Below, piece by piece: positions 25,229 through 34,158 of a DNA stretch of 64,000 nt. The notes under the pieces were generated by a model, which worked only from the letters and a program-made list of their open reading frames with translations, was not told the DNA's origin and made no database searches. Source of the stretch: Verrucomicrobiales bacterium (GTDB lineage Bacteria; Verrucomicrobiota; Verrucomicrobiia; Verrucomicrobiales; DEV007); the NCBI GenBank assembly GCA_016795505.1, contig JAEUHH010000079.1, forward strand, positions 1 to 64,000. The letters are read 5' to 3'. Position 1 is the first letter of the stretch. Each line of letters opens with the position of its first letter. Made by a program: the position numbers and the translations under genes.

Positions 25229-26803
25229 ATGAATCCCCGCTTTTGTTTTTCCTCACGACTGATGGTTCCCGCCGCTCTGGCGCTGCTTTCGCTCCCGGCT
25301 TTGGCCCGCGGCGAGACGGCGGCAGGATCGGTCTTTCACGATCAGAATGGCAACGGCACCCGCGATGCGGGCGAAGCGGGTCTGCCGGGCGTCCGGGTTT
25401 CGAACCAGCGGGAGATCGTCACCACTGACGCGGAAGGCCGCTGGAGCCTGCCGGTCACCGACGACACGATCCTGTTCGTCATCAAGCCCACGGGCTGGGC
25501 GACGCCGGTGGACCGGTATCAATTGCCGCGCTTTTATTACATCCACAAGCCGAAGGGCTCGCCGGCCGACTTCCGCTACCCCGGTGTGGCGCCGACGGGA
25601 CCGCTGCCGGCGAGCATCGACTTCGCCCTGCGACCGCAGGAGGAGCCGCCGACGTTCAAGGCCATCCTGTTCGGTGATCCGCAGCCGAACAGTCTCGACC
25701 AGATCGACTACATCGCCCACGATGTGGTGGCGGAACTCGTCGGCACGGACGCGAAGTTCGGCGTCACGCTCGGGGACATCATGTTCGACAAACTGGAGCT
25801 GTTTGAGCCGGAAAATGCCAACATCGCGCTCATCGGCATCCCCTGGTACAACGTGATCGGCAATCACGACCTGAATTTCGACTCGCCGACGGACAAGGAC
25901 TCGGACGAGACCTATCACCGGCATTTCGGGCCGAATTACTACAGCTTCGACTATGGCGCGGTGCATTTCATCGTGCTGGACGATGTGGAGTGGGGCGTGA
26001 CGAATGCCCAGGGCGCGCGGACCTATCGCGGCGGGCTGGATGAGACGCAGCTGGCTTTCGTGAAAAACGACCTCGCCCTGGTGCCGGAAGAGAAACTGGT
26101 GGTGCTGATGATGCACATCCCGCTGACCACGGTGGAAAACCGCACCGAGCTGTATCGGCTCATCGAAAAGCGCCCCTACAGCCTCTCCATCTCGGGCCAC
26201 ACGCACTGGCATGCCCACCAGTTCATCACCCGCGAGGATGGCTGGCAGGGTGCCGAGCCGCATCACCACATCGTGAACGTCACCGTCTGCGGCACCTGGT
26301 GGAAGGGCACCAAGGACGAGGTCGGCATTCCTCACGCGACGATGCGGGACGGCGCGCCGAACGGCTATTCGATCATCACTTTTGACGGAGTAAAGCACAC
26401 GCTCGATTTCAAGGCGGCGCGGCAGCCGGCCGACTATCAGCTCAATATCCACGCGCCGGACGAGGTGAAGGCCGCCGCCGCCGGCGAGACGGCAGTGTAT
26501 GTGAATGTCTTCAACGGCTCCGAGCGCTCGACGGTGAAGCTGCGTGTCGATGGCGCGGGCGACTGGGTGACGCTGGAGAAAGTGCTCGAACCCGATCCCT
26601 ACTACGTGGAAGTGCGAAATCGCGAAATGGCCCAAAATCCCGAAGCGAAGGATCATCTCAATGCGCCGGTCGCCTCGGCCCATCTCTGGAAGGGGCGTCT
26701 GCCGGCCGGTCTCAAGCCCGGCTCGCGCCTGATCGAGGTCGAAGCCACCGACCACTACGGACGCAGCCATCAGGGCAAGCGGCTCGTCCGGGTGGTGGAG
26801 TGA
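25229..26803 (+). CDS. Secreted calcineurin-like metallophosphoesterase
   Basis: A protein of about 524 residues. The start at 25229 gives MNPRFCFSSRLMVPAALALL, a signal peptide with cleavage near ARGE; an ATG at 25178 is an alternative. An SdrD B-like/calcineurin N-terminal module (SVFHDQNGNGTRDAGEAGLPG, residues about 36-57) precedes the metallophosphoesterase core: LFGDPQPNSLDQIDY (Asp), GVTLGDIMFD, NVIGNHDLNF (Asn-His), MMHIPLTTV and SGHTHWHAHQF. A C-terminal beta domain follows from about 390. This three-domain layout is common in Bacteroidetes and PVC genomes; the substrate (phosphodiester or phosphoprotein) is unknown. Confidence 0.9.
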   Translation: MNPRFCFSSRLMVPAALALLSLPALARGETAAGSVFHDQNGNGTRDAGEAGLPGVRVSNQREIVTTDAEGRWSLPVTDDTILFVIKPTGWATPVDRYQLPRFYYIHKPKGSPADFRYPGVAPTGPLPASIDFALRPQEEPPTFKAILFGDPQPNSLDQIDYIAHDVVAELVGTDAKFGVTLGDIMFDKLELFEPENANIALIGIPWYNVIGNHDLNFDSPTDKDSDETYHRHFGPNYYSFDYGAVHFIVLDDVEWGVTNAQGARTYRGGLDETQLAFVKNDLALVPEEKLVVLMMHIPLTTVENRTELYRLIEKRPYSLSISGHTHWHAHQFITREDGWQGAEPHHHIVNVTVCGTWWKGTKDEVGIPHATMRDGAPNGYSIITFDGVKHTLDFKAARQPADYQLNIHAPDEVKAAAAGETAVYVNVFNGSERSTVKLRVDGAGDWVTLEKVLEPDPYYVEVRNREMAQNPEAKDHLNAPVASAHLWKGRLPAGLKPGSRLIEVEATDHYGRSHQGKRLVRVVE

Positions 26804-26842
26804 TCTTGCCGGATTGCCGACTCAATGGTAACGCCTTTCCCC

Positions 26843-27742
26843 ATGCGACTGTCCCTCACCCCTTCCCTGTTTTCGCTCCCGGCCTTCACCGCCGCGGCAT
26901 TGGCTCTCGGCTCGGCTTATGCGGTGGACCTGACGCCATTGGGTGGCAAAATCCGGAGTGAAAACGGCGTGCCGGTGGAGCTTTCCTGCGACACGGATGC
27001 CTTCACCGCGGCGGATTACCGCCTGATCGGGCAGTGCGTGACGCTGAAGAAGCTCAATCTGAATGGAAAGACCCTGACAGATGAGACGCTGCCGCTCCTC
27101 GCGGGCCTGTCGGCGCTGGAGGAATTCACGACGAACGGCTCGCAACTCAGTGACGAGGGCTATCGGCATTTTGCGGCCTTCAGCCAGCTCCGGGTGCTCA
27201 ATCTGTGGCATCCCTCCTTCGGCAAGGCCGGATTCACCGGCGCGGGCCTGATTCACCTGAAAGGGCTGGCCCAACTGGAGCGACTCACGTTTGCCGGAGC
27301 GACTGCCGGCGACGAGGCACTCGCAGCCATCGGCCAACTGGGTCAGCTCCGGTTTTTCCAGACCTGGCACACCGCCCAAACCCAGGCGGGCAACGCCCAC
27401 CTCACCAAACTAAGCCACCTGACCCGGCTCAAGATCGGCCAACGGCTGCCGAAATGGGGCACGGACTCCGCCCCGAGCTTCGACGCGTCGACCATCCCGG
27501 TATTGGCGCGGATCACCTCGCTGGAGGAGCTGGAATTGTTCGAAGCGCGGCTGACATTCACCGACCTCGAGCCGCTCAAGGGGCTGCCCCATCTGAAAAA
27601 GCTCTCCATCCACACCTGCGACATCGCCGAGGCCGACATCGCAAAGCTGCGCGCCGCCCTTGGCGACCGGGTGGCGGTCGAGTTCAAGCCGCTCAGCCCG
27701 GAAGACCGGGTGGCGACGCTGGAGAAAAAGCTGCGGCTCTGA
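26843..27742 (+). CDS. Secreted leucine-rich-repeat-like protein
   Basis: A protein of about 299 residues with a signal peptide (MRLSLTPSLFSLPAFTAAAL, cleavage near AYAVD). The body is a solenoid of short repeats of the leucine-rich type: LKKLNLNGKTLTDETLPLL, LRVLNLWHPSFGKAGFTG, LERLTFAGATAGDEAL, LEELELFEARLTFTDLEPL and LKKLSIHTCDIAEADI. The C-terminus ends in a short helix (SPEDRVATLEKKLRL). An ATG at 26825 gives six more residues. It follows the phosphoesterase by about 40 bases and may be co-transcribed. Probably protein-binding; no catalytic motif. Confidence 0.8.
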   Translation: MRLSLTPSLFSLPAFTAAALALGSAYAVDLTPLGGKIRSENGVPVELSCDTDAFTAADYRLIGQCVTLKKLNLNGKTLTDETLPLLAGLSALEEFTTNGSQLSDEGYRHFAAFSQLRVLNLWHPSFGKAGFTGAGLIHLKGLAQLERLTFAGATAGDEALAAIGQLGQLRFFQTWHTAQTQAGNAHLTKLSHLTRLKIGQRLPKWGTDSAPSFDASTIPVLARITSLEELELFEARLTFTDLEPLKGLPHLKKLSIHTCDIAEADIAKLRAALGDRVAVEFKPLSPEDRVATLEKKLRL

Positions 27743-27745
27743 CAC

Positions 27746-28765
27746 TCAGCGGAACATTTCCCATGCCGTGAAAGCCATGCCGAGCGCGGCGGCGGAATCC
27801 CCGCCGATGGCCCACTCGAAGCGGGTCGTTTCCTTGTCGGCATCGAGCGGACTGCGTCGATACATGGGCCAGGCACGGGTGTCGAAGCCCTCTAGGATCC
27901 ACTCCAGATAGCGATCGCGGAAAGTCGTCTCGGCCAGCCCGCCGCCAATCACGACGAGACCGGGATCGAAGACACGGACGAGATCCGCGAGGGCGTAACC
28001 CAGGATCATCCCCTGCTGCTCGAAGATCTTCGTCGCCAGCGGATCACCCGAGGCGGCAAAGTCACGAAGCTTGAACGCTTTTTCCTCGATCGGCGCCGGA
28101 TCGAGTGTCAGCGGATGCTCGGCCCACGCTTCCTTGGCGAGTTCAAAGCGCAGGCGGCGGCGCAGGGCGACGAGCGAGACCCAGGCCTCGACGCAGCCCT
28201 TGAGACCGCAGGAGCACTCCGGCAGTTCGCCATCGTCCTCGGTAAACGGCACCGAGATGTGGCCCACCTCCAGGGCGAGGCCATTGGCGCCCTCATAGAC
28301 CCGGCCGCCCGGCAGCACTAAGCCACCACCGAGACCGGTGCCAGGCGCGACGAACAACAGGCTGCCGATGTGTTTCCGCCGCATCGCATACTCGCCGACG
28401 GCGGCGGCATTGCCATCGTTGGTCATGTAAACGGGCACACCGACTCGGGCCGAAAAGCGGTCACGGATGTCGCGCCCGACCCAGTCGTCGGCCAAATTGG
28501 CCCGCCCCCAGATGACGCCGTCGCTGGAGGGCGCGGGCACATCGAGACCGATGCCGCGGATGGCGGTGCGCTCGATGCCGGCCGAGGCCGCCAGCTCCGT
28601 GAGGGCCTGCTCCAATTGTCCGAAAGTGGCCTCGTAGCCGTCCTTCACCCGGCTGCGCACCTCGACCATGCGGCCGGCGGTTTCGCCGCGGTCATCGATG
28701 AGGATTGATTTCACCGTGGTGCCGCCCACGTCGAGTCCCGCGAAATAGCTTTCTGTCTGTGCCAT
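27746..28765 (-). CDS. ROK family sugar kinase or regulator-like protein
   Basis: A protein of about 339 residues of the ROK family. The start at 28765 (MAQTESYFAGLDVGGTTVKS) puts the phosphate-binding motif at the N-terminus; an ATG at 28801 would add 12 residues. Other signatures: VYMTNDGNAAAVGEY near 120, GTGLGGGLVLPGG near 150, a zinc-binding CSCGLKGCVEAW near 190, and DPGLVVIGGGLAETTF near 285. It has no N-terminal winged helix, so it is a kinase (glucokinase-like) and not a ROK repressor. The sugar cannot be decided from sequence. Confidence 0.9.
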   Translation of the reverse strand: MAQTESYFAGLDVGGTTVKSILIDDRGETAGRMVEVRSRVKDGYEATFGQLEQALTELAASAGIERTAIRGIGLDVPAPSSDGVIWGRANLADDWVGRDIRDRFSARVGVPVYMTNDGNAAAVGEYAMRRKHIGSLLFVAPGTGLGGGLVLPGGRVYEGANGLALEVGHISVPFTEDDGELPECSCGLKGCVEAWVSLVALRRRLRFELAKEAWAEHPLTLDPAPIEEKAFKLRDFAASGDPLATKIFEQQGMILGYALADLVRVFDPGLVVIGGGLAETTFRDRYLEWILEGFDTRAWPMYRRSPLDADKETTRFEWAIGGDSAAALGMAFTAWEMFR

Positions 28766-28858
28766 GATGGTATTCGAGCCGAAAAGTTCGCCGATAAACA
28801 CCGCGAACCGGGCGGGCGCGTCAATGCGGAATCCGCAGCCAGGTTCGCTCCGTTTTTG

Positions 28859-30973
28859 TCACCTCAGCACCTGAAACAGGCTGCTGAAATCATCCGTCCA
28901 CCGCAGCGTCGCCGTCTCACTGTCCCACGGTGACAGGGCGGCGGCGACAGTCGCGTCCGCGAGGAAATCCGGCCGGTCCGCCCCAATGATCCAATGGCTG
29001 TGCAAGTCCAGAGCCTCGGGGAGCCCCGATTGATCCGATGATTGCCGCCAGATCTGGCCGGTCGTCAGGCCGATGCGCTCCATCGCACCGCGCACCAGCG
29101 GCGTCAGATCCAGGTGGCGATTCGACACATGGGCAGCCAGCACCCCGCCAGCGCTGAGGTGGGTGCGGTAGATGGCAAAGGCTTCATCCGTGAGCAGATG
29201 GGCCGGCACCGCGTCGCTGCTGAAGGCATCCAGCACCAGCACATCGAACTGTTCCGCGCCGGCGGCCGCCAGCACGAGCCGGGCGTCGCCGATCCGCGTT
29301 TCCACGGTCGCTCCCCGCGCTTCGGCGTCGGCCAGAAAGGTAAAATAGGCCCGCGCGTAGCGCTCCACCTGGGGATCGATCTCATAGAAAATCAGATGAT
29401 CCCCCGCCTGCCCGTAGGCTGCCAGGGTGCCAACTCCGAGCCCGATCAGGCCGATCTTGAGCGGTCGTCCAGCCAGCCGCGACGGGTGCCGATCGATCGC
29501 CAGCCCGACTCCGGATCCTTTCTGGTAGTAACCGGTCGGCTCGGCCTTGCGCGCCGGGTCGGTGAACTGAAAGCCATGCGTGGTATTCCCGTGGGTGAAG
29601 GACACCGTCGCCGCCCGGGGATCGCGTGCCGGTTCGCGCTGCGCACTGACGAGGCCGTAGAAATTCCGATCTCGGGCGATGCGATCCGCGCCCCCACCCA
29701 GAGCCCCGGTCCAGCGGGCAAATCCCCACGCCCCGGCCACGCAGACCGCGAGGGCCGCCGCTGCCACCGCCGTCCGGCTCACCTGGCGCCGCCGCTCGGG
29801 TCCGTCGAGCGTGAGCCAATGATCGCGCCGATAGAGCAGGATGAGGAGCAAGCCCGCGCCAAAGAGCGTCACGTGAAATTCGTAAAAGCCATCAAAAATC
29901 GCCGGCGCCACCAGCGACACCAGCACCCCGCCCAAGGCACCGCCGGTCGAGATTAGGAAAAAGTAGCGCGTCAGCCGCCGTGGCTCGGGACGCAGCGCCG
30001 CCAGTTCGCCGTGGCAGACCATGCAGCAGACGAACAGGATGCCGCAATAGATCGCAATCTGCGCCATCAGCGGCGGCGAGCCGCCCAGCAGCAGCCACAG
30101 GCCCGCGACCAGCGCCACCAGCCACCCGACGGCGAACAGCCCGCGCCGATACCAGCCGTCGCTGTCAAAGCACAGGATGAAGGTGACCAGATACAGCCCC
30201 AGCGGCAGCACCCAGAGAAAAGGCACCGACGCCACATTTTGGCACAGTTGATTGGTCACTGCCAGCAGCGTCGCCGAGCCGCAGGCGCTCAGGATCAGCC
30301 ACAGAGCCGCATCGATGCGCCTCAGTCCGGGCTTGGCGGTCGGCCGCGCGCCGTCATTCCCGACCGCATTTGCCTGGGCTGGCTCTGGCTCCGTCCGCAT
30401 CCGCCACGCCGTCGCCGCGCAGACCGCGACGAAGACCGCGTAGCCGCCCCACCAAGCCACACGCTGCACCGGCAGGCGGAGAGTCCACTCGATGAGGAAG
30501 GGATAGGCAAAAAGCCCCAGCAGTGAGCCTACATTCGACAAGGCGTAAAGCCGGTAGGGCGAGCGCCCCGGATGCCGGAGTCCGAACCAGCTCTGCAACA
30601 GCGGCGCCGTTGCCGACAGGGTGAGAAACGGCCCGCCGATCACCAACGTGAGGATCGCGAAGACCTGCAGCGCCGGCACACCGGAGTCACCCACGCCCGC
30701 CAGGCCGGCAGCCAGGGGCGCCAAAGCCAGCCACAGCAGCGATATCGCCAGCAGACCCACGTGAATCGTCGCCTGCCTCGCCGGAGCGAAGCGCTCGGTC
30801 AGCCAGTGAGCATAGGTATAGCCACCCAGCAGGGCGCTTTGGAAAAACAGCAGGCAGGCCGTCCACACCGCGGGCGTCCCGCCGAACCAGGGCAGGATCA
30901 GCTTGCCCATCATGGGCTGCACTTGGAACAGCAGGAAGGAACTGACGAAGATCGTGATCGCAAACAGCCTCAT
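28859..30973 (-). CDS. Membrane-bound fused spermidine synthase-like protein
   Basis: A protein of about 704 residues. The start at 30973 is chosen because MRLFAITIFVSSFLLFQVQPMMGKLILPWFGG is the conserved beginning of this family; the open frame continues 53 residues further upstream without similarity. The N-terminal two thirds are a polytopic membrane domain with 10 or more helices. The C-terminal third is a spermidine synthase/methyltransferase-like fold: KIGLIGLGVGTLAAYG, FYEIDPQVERYA, RIGDARLVLAA and DVLVLDAFSSDAVPAHLLT. Such fusions lack proof of aminopropyl transfer, and the true substrate is unknown. Confidence 0.88.
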   Translation of the reverse strand: MRLFAITIFVSSFLLFQVQPMMGKLILPWFGGTPAVWTACLLFFQSALLGGYTYAHWLTERFAPARQATIHVGLLAISLLWLALAPLAAGLAGVGDSGVPALQVFAILTLVIGGPFLTLSATAPLLQSWFGLRHPGRSPYRLYALSNVGSLLGLFAYPFLIEWTLRLPVQRVAWWGGYAVFVAVCAATAWRMRTEPEPAQANAVGNDGARPTAKPGLRRIDAALWLILSACGSATLLAVTNQLCQNVASVPFLWVLPLGLYLVTFILCFDSDGWYRRGLFAVGWLVALVAGLWLLLGGSPPLMAQIAIYCGILFVCCMVCHGELAALRPEPRRLTRYFFLISTGGALGGVLVSLVAPAIFDGFYEFHVTLFGAGLLLILLYRRDHWLTLDGPERRRQVSRTAVAAAALAVCVAGAWGFARWTGALGGGADRIARDRNFYGLVSAQREPARDPRAATVSFTHGNTTHGFQFTDPARKAEPTGYYQKGSGVGLAIDRHPSRLAGRPLKIGLIGLGVGTLAAYGQAGDHLIFYEIDPQVERYARAYFTFLADAEARGATVETRIGDARLVLAAAGAEQFDVLVLDAFSSDAVPAHLLTDEAFAIYRTHLSAGGVLAAHVSNRHLDLTPLVRGAMERIGLTTGQIWRQSSDQSGLPEALDLHSHWIIGADRPDFLADATVAAALSPWDSETATLRWTDDFSSLFQVLR

Positions 30974-31260
30974 GGCGCGTCTTGGGTAGCGAAAGCCGCA
31001 CCGATACGGTCGATCCCGCCGCTTGGCGACCGGGAAAAGCCGGGCAGATGCCGTTTTGCCGCATTCCCAACCGATCCCCCGGTTCCGCGTCCGATTTCCG
31101 GCCCGCTTGACAAGCCCCCCTCGGGTCGCCATCGTTCGCGCGCATCGACCGGACCGGCTCCCAGTGCCTCAAGCATGGGGACATCGGCGTGGATTCTGCT
31201 CTCCCCCGTCGGTGAGCGCCTCGACCCGGCCGCCTTCCCTTTCTCACCCATCACCCACCC

Positions 31261-32478
31261 ATGAAAATTGCTTTCCTCACCGCCGGCGGCATCGCCCCCT
31301 GCCTTTCCTCCTCCATCGGGGGCCTCATCCATGCCTACAATTTCCTCGCGCCGGATGCCGAACTGATCGGCTACCTGAATGGCTACCAGGGCCTGCTGCT
31401 GGGGCGGTCCTACTCCTTTCCACAGGCGGTCCGGGAAAAGCATGAAATTTTCTACCGCTTCGGCGGCAGCCCCATCGGCAACAGCCGGGTGAAGCTCACC
31501 AACGTGGCCGACTGCGTGAAGCGCGGTCTCGTCAAGGAAGGCGAAATCCCGTTGAAGGTCGCCGCCGACCAACTGGTCGCCGACGGCGTGACCATCCTCC
31601 ACACCATCGGTGGTGACGATACCAACACCACTGCCGCCGACCTCGCCGCTTATTTGCACGAAAATGGCTACGAACTCACCGTCGTCGGTCTGCCCAAGAC
31701 GGTGGACAACGACGTTTACCCCATCCAGCAGACCCTCGGTGCCTGGACCGCCGCCGAGCAGGGCGCCCGCTTCTTCCGCAATGTCGCCAACGAAAACACC
31801 ACCAGCGTGCGTCAGCTCATCATCCACGAGGTGATGGGGCGCCACTGCGGCTGGCTGACCGCCCGCACCGCGTGGGACTACCGCCAGAGCCTTCACGAAT
31901 ACGACTGGCTTCCCGAGGCCCTGCTCCACCAGATCCGCTGGGATGTCGACGCCGTCTGGGTCCCCGAACTCGCAGTGGACATGGAAGCCGAAGTCGAACG
32001 CCTCAACAAGAAGATGGACCAGCACGACAGCGTGAACGTCTTCCTCAGCGAAGGCGCCGGGGTGGACGCCATCGTCGCCGAGATCGAGCGCAGCACCGGC
32101 AAGCCCGTGCCCCGCGACGCCTTCGGCCATGTCCGGCTCGATGAGGTCAATGTCGGCCAGTGGTTCGCCAAGGAACTCAAGAACAAACTCGGCGCCGAGA
32201 AGGTCCTCGTGCAAAAAAGCGGCTACTTCGCCCGCTCCGCCGCGCCGAACAAAGCCGACCTCGATCTGATCATCAAAAGTTGCGCCCACGCCGCCCGCTC
32301 CGCCCTCGATGGCATCAGCGGTGTCGCCGGTCTCGACGAGGACAAGGACGGCAAGATGAACACCATCGCCTTCCCCCGCATCAAGGGCGGCAAGCCCTTC
32401 GACTACGAGCAAAACTGGTTCCGCGAGATGCTTTTCGAAATCGGCCAGCCTCTCGGCAAGCCGTCAGCGGAGCATTGA
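31261..32478 (+). CDS. pfp: 6-phosphofructokinase, pyrophosphate-type
   Basis: A 405-residue phosphofructokinase that phosphorylates fructose 6-phosphate in glycolysis. KIAFLTAGGIAPCLSSSIGG is the N-terminal nucleotide/phosphate site. GGDDTNTTAADLA near 118 has Asp where ATP-dependent enzymes have Gly (GGDGS), and VGLPKTVDNDVYP near 141 has the Lys typical of pyrophosphate-dependent forms. EVMGRHCGWLTA near 192 binds substrate. The gene is expected to act in the reversible, PPi-using direction; this is inferred from these residues. It stands alone, divergent from the spermidine-synthase-like gene. Confidence 0.9.
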   Translation: MKIAFLTAGGIAPCLSSSIGGLIHAYNFLAPDAELIGYLNGYQGLLLGRSYSFPQAVREKHEIFYRFGGSPIGNSRVKLTNVADCVKRGLVKEGEIPLKVAADQLVADGVTILHTIGGDDTNTTAADLAAYLHENGYELTVVGLPKTVDNDVYPIQQTLGAWTAAEQGARFFRNVANENTTSVRQLIIHEVMGRHCGWLTARTAWDYRQSLHEYDWLPEALLHQIRWDVDAVWVPELAVDMEAEVERLNKKMDQHDSVNVFLSEGAGVDAIVAEIERSTGKPVPRDAFGHVRLDEVNVGQWFAKELKNKLGAEKVLVQKSGYFARSAAPNKADLDLIIKSCAHAARSALDGISGVAGLDEDKDGKMNTIAFPRIKGGKPFDYEQNWFREMLFEIGQPLGKPSAEH

Positions 32479-32514
32479 TCGCGCGCCGACGCCGGCTCGG
32501 GGCGACGCCTCCTG

Positions 32515-33096
32515 CTACTTTCGCAGTCCCAGAAAAAGCCCCGCTCCGCTGGCCGCGCCTGACGGCAGGTGGCCTTTCACCAACGTCGCCAGAGATTCCG
32601 TCTGATCCGTCAGCCAGGGGCCGAGATCCTTCGCCCACTGCGAGGGATCGCCGATCGTGGCGGAATCAATCACGCCGAAGTGAACCAGCAGCGCCGCGCC
32701 CGCGGCCGCCACGCCGGCGATCGTCAGCGCCGTCTTGATGAACCACCGGATCGCCAGCGCCGCGAGAAACGCCAGCGAAAAGCTCAATCCCAGCCGTCCT
32801 GTCGGCCCGCCCCAGTCAAAGACCGCCTCACCCGCCTGCGTCACCGTCGAGTCGCTCCCGACCTTGTCGCGCGACGCCTCGGCTGCCGCCATCGGGCGGG
32901 TCTCCGAAGCGGCGGAGGCCGCCTCACGAGTCGCATTGGACTGGATCGTCTGATAGCCGTCACTGCCCACACCGAGCAGCCCGACCGCCGCCGCCGCATA
33001 GAGCAGCTTGCGCTTCCAGCCGGGCACGGTTTCCCAGCGCGGCTTCAGGCCCTTGATCGCTTCGCCCACGTCGGCGGCATTGGAGAGAGACGGCAT
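32515..33096 (-). CDS. FUN14-like membrane protein
   Basis: A 193-residue protein with three predicted membrane segments: KLLYAAAAVGLLGVGSDGY near 30, GLSFSLAFLAALAIRWF near 103, and TALTIAGVAAAGAALLVHFG near 122, followed by a C-terminal GAASGAGLFLGLRK. The last two thirds resemble FUN14 domain proteins, whose bacterial members have no assigned role. The N-terminal cytoplasmic part is Lys/Arg-rich and the loop between helices 1 and 2 is charged. It ends 36 bases from the convergent phosphofructokinase stop. Confidence 0.65.
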   Translation of the reverse strand: MPSLSNAADVGEAIKGLKPRWETVPGWKRKLLYAAAAVGLLGVGSDGYQTIQSNATREAASAASETRPMAAAEASRDKVGSDSTVTQAGEAVFDWGGPTGRLGLSFSLAFLAALAIRWFIKTALTIAGVAAAGAALLVHFGVIDSATIGDPSQWAKDLGPWLTDQTESLATLVKGHLPSGAASGAGLFLGLRK

Positions 33097-33149
33097 CGCT
33101 CATCCTACCCGATTTCCCACCGGCGGCAAGCCATCCCCGCCCGGCCGGC

Positions 33150-34040
33150 TCAGGTGTCCAGAAAACGTCGGTCGATCCCGTCGTAGGCGTCGATCCGTCG
33201 ATCCCGGAGAAACGGCCAGTAGGTCCGCGTCACATCGACATCGCCCAGATCCACCGGCACCACCATGACTTCCTCCCGGTCCGGCGAGGCCTTGGCGATC
33301 AGTTCGCCGCTCGTTCCTGCCACGAAACTCTGCCCCCAAAACTCGATCCCCTCCCCGCCTGCCGGCGCCTCGTGGCCGATCCGGTTCACCGCCGCCACGT
33401 AGCAGCCGTTCGCCACCGCGTGGCCCCGCTGCACCGTCTCCCAGGCACCATGTTGGCGCCCGCCCAGCGATGCCTTTTCCGAGGGCAGCCAGCCGATTGC
33501 CGTCGGGTAAAACAGGATCTCCGCCCCGCGCAGCGCCGTCAGCCGCGCCGCCTCCGGATACCACTGATCCCAGCAGATCAGCACCCCGATGCGTCCGAAT
33601 TTCGTGTCCCAGGCCCGAAAACCCGTGTCGCCCGGCGTGAAATAGAACTTCTCGTAAAAGCCCGGATCATCCGGGATGTGCATCTTCCGATAGATTCCCA
33701 GCAGCGACCCGTCCGCGTCGATGATGACCGCCGTGTTGTGATACAGCCCCGGCGCCCGCCGCTCGAACAGCGACGCCACCACCACCACGCCGTGCTTTTT
33801 CGCCACTTTTTGGAAAGCCGCCGTCGTCGGGCCCGGAATCGGCTCCGCCAGCGAGAAATACCCATGATCCTCGCTCTGGCAAAAATACACCGAGCGGCAC
33901 AGCTCCTGGGTGCAGATCACCTGCGCCCCCTGTTTCGCGGCCTTCTCGACCAGCGACAGCGTTTTCTTCAGATTTGCCTCCGGCTTTTCCCCGCAGGCAT
34001 GTTGCAGCAGACCCAGTGTGACCGTCTTCTTCATCGTCAT
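33150..34040 (-). CDS. aguB: Carbon-nitrogen hydrolase, N-carbamoylputrescine amidase-like
   Basis: A protein of about 296 residues of the nitrilase superfamily. The Glu-Lys-Cys triad is visible: CTQELCRSVYFCQ (Glu46), YRKMHIPDDPGFYEKFYF and GVLICWDQWYPEAARL. These blocks and length fit N-carbamoylputrescine amidase, which releases putrescine, CO2 and ammonia in polyamine synthesis from agmatine. Starts at 34040 and 34034 are equivalent (MTMKK/MKK). Agmatine deiminase, the usual partner, is not next to it, so the assignment rests on similarity. It is followed by the FUN14-like gene on the same strand. Confidence 0.85.
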   Translation of the reverse strand: MTMKKTVTLGLLQHACGEKPEANLKKTLSLVEKAAKQGAQVICTQELCRSVYFCQSEDHGYFSLAEPIPGPTTAAFQKVAKKHGVVVVASLFERRAPGLYHNTAVIIDADGSLLGIYRKMHIPDDPGFYEKFYFTPGDTGFRAWDTKFGRIGVLICWDQWYPEAARLTALRGAEILFYPTAIGWLPSEKASLGGRQHGAWETVQRGHAVANGCYVAAVNRIGHEAPAGGEGIEFWGQSFVAGTSGELIAKASPDREEVMVVPVDLGDVDVTRTYWPFLRDRRIDAYDGIDRRFLDT

Positions 34041-34158
34041 CGTCAGGCCGGATCGGTCGCGCCCTTTCCCCCACCCTTCAACAAGGAATGCCACCGCATT
34101 CCCCCAAAAAATGCGTCTGCCTTGGGATTCCGAATCGCAATTCGCAATTCGCCCCCGT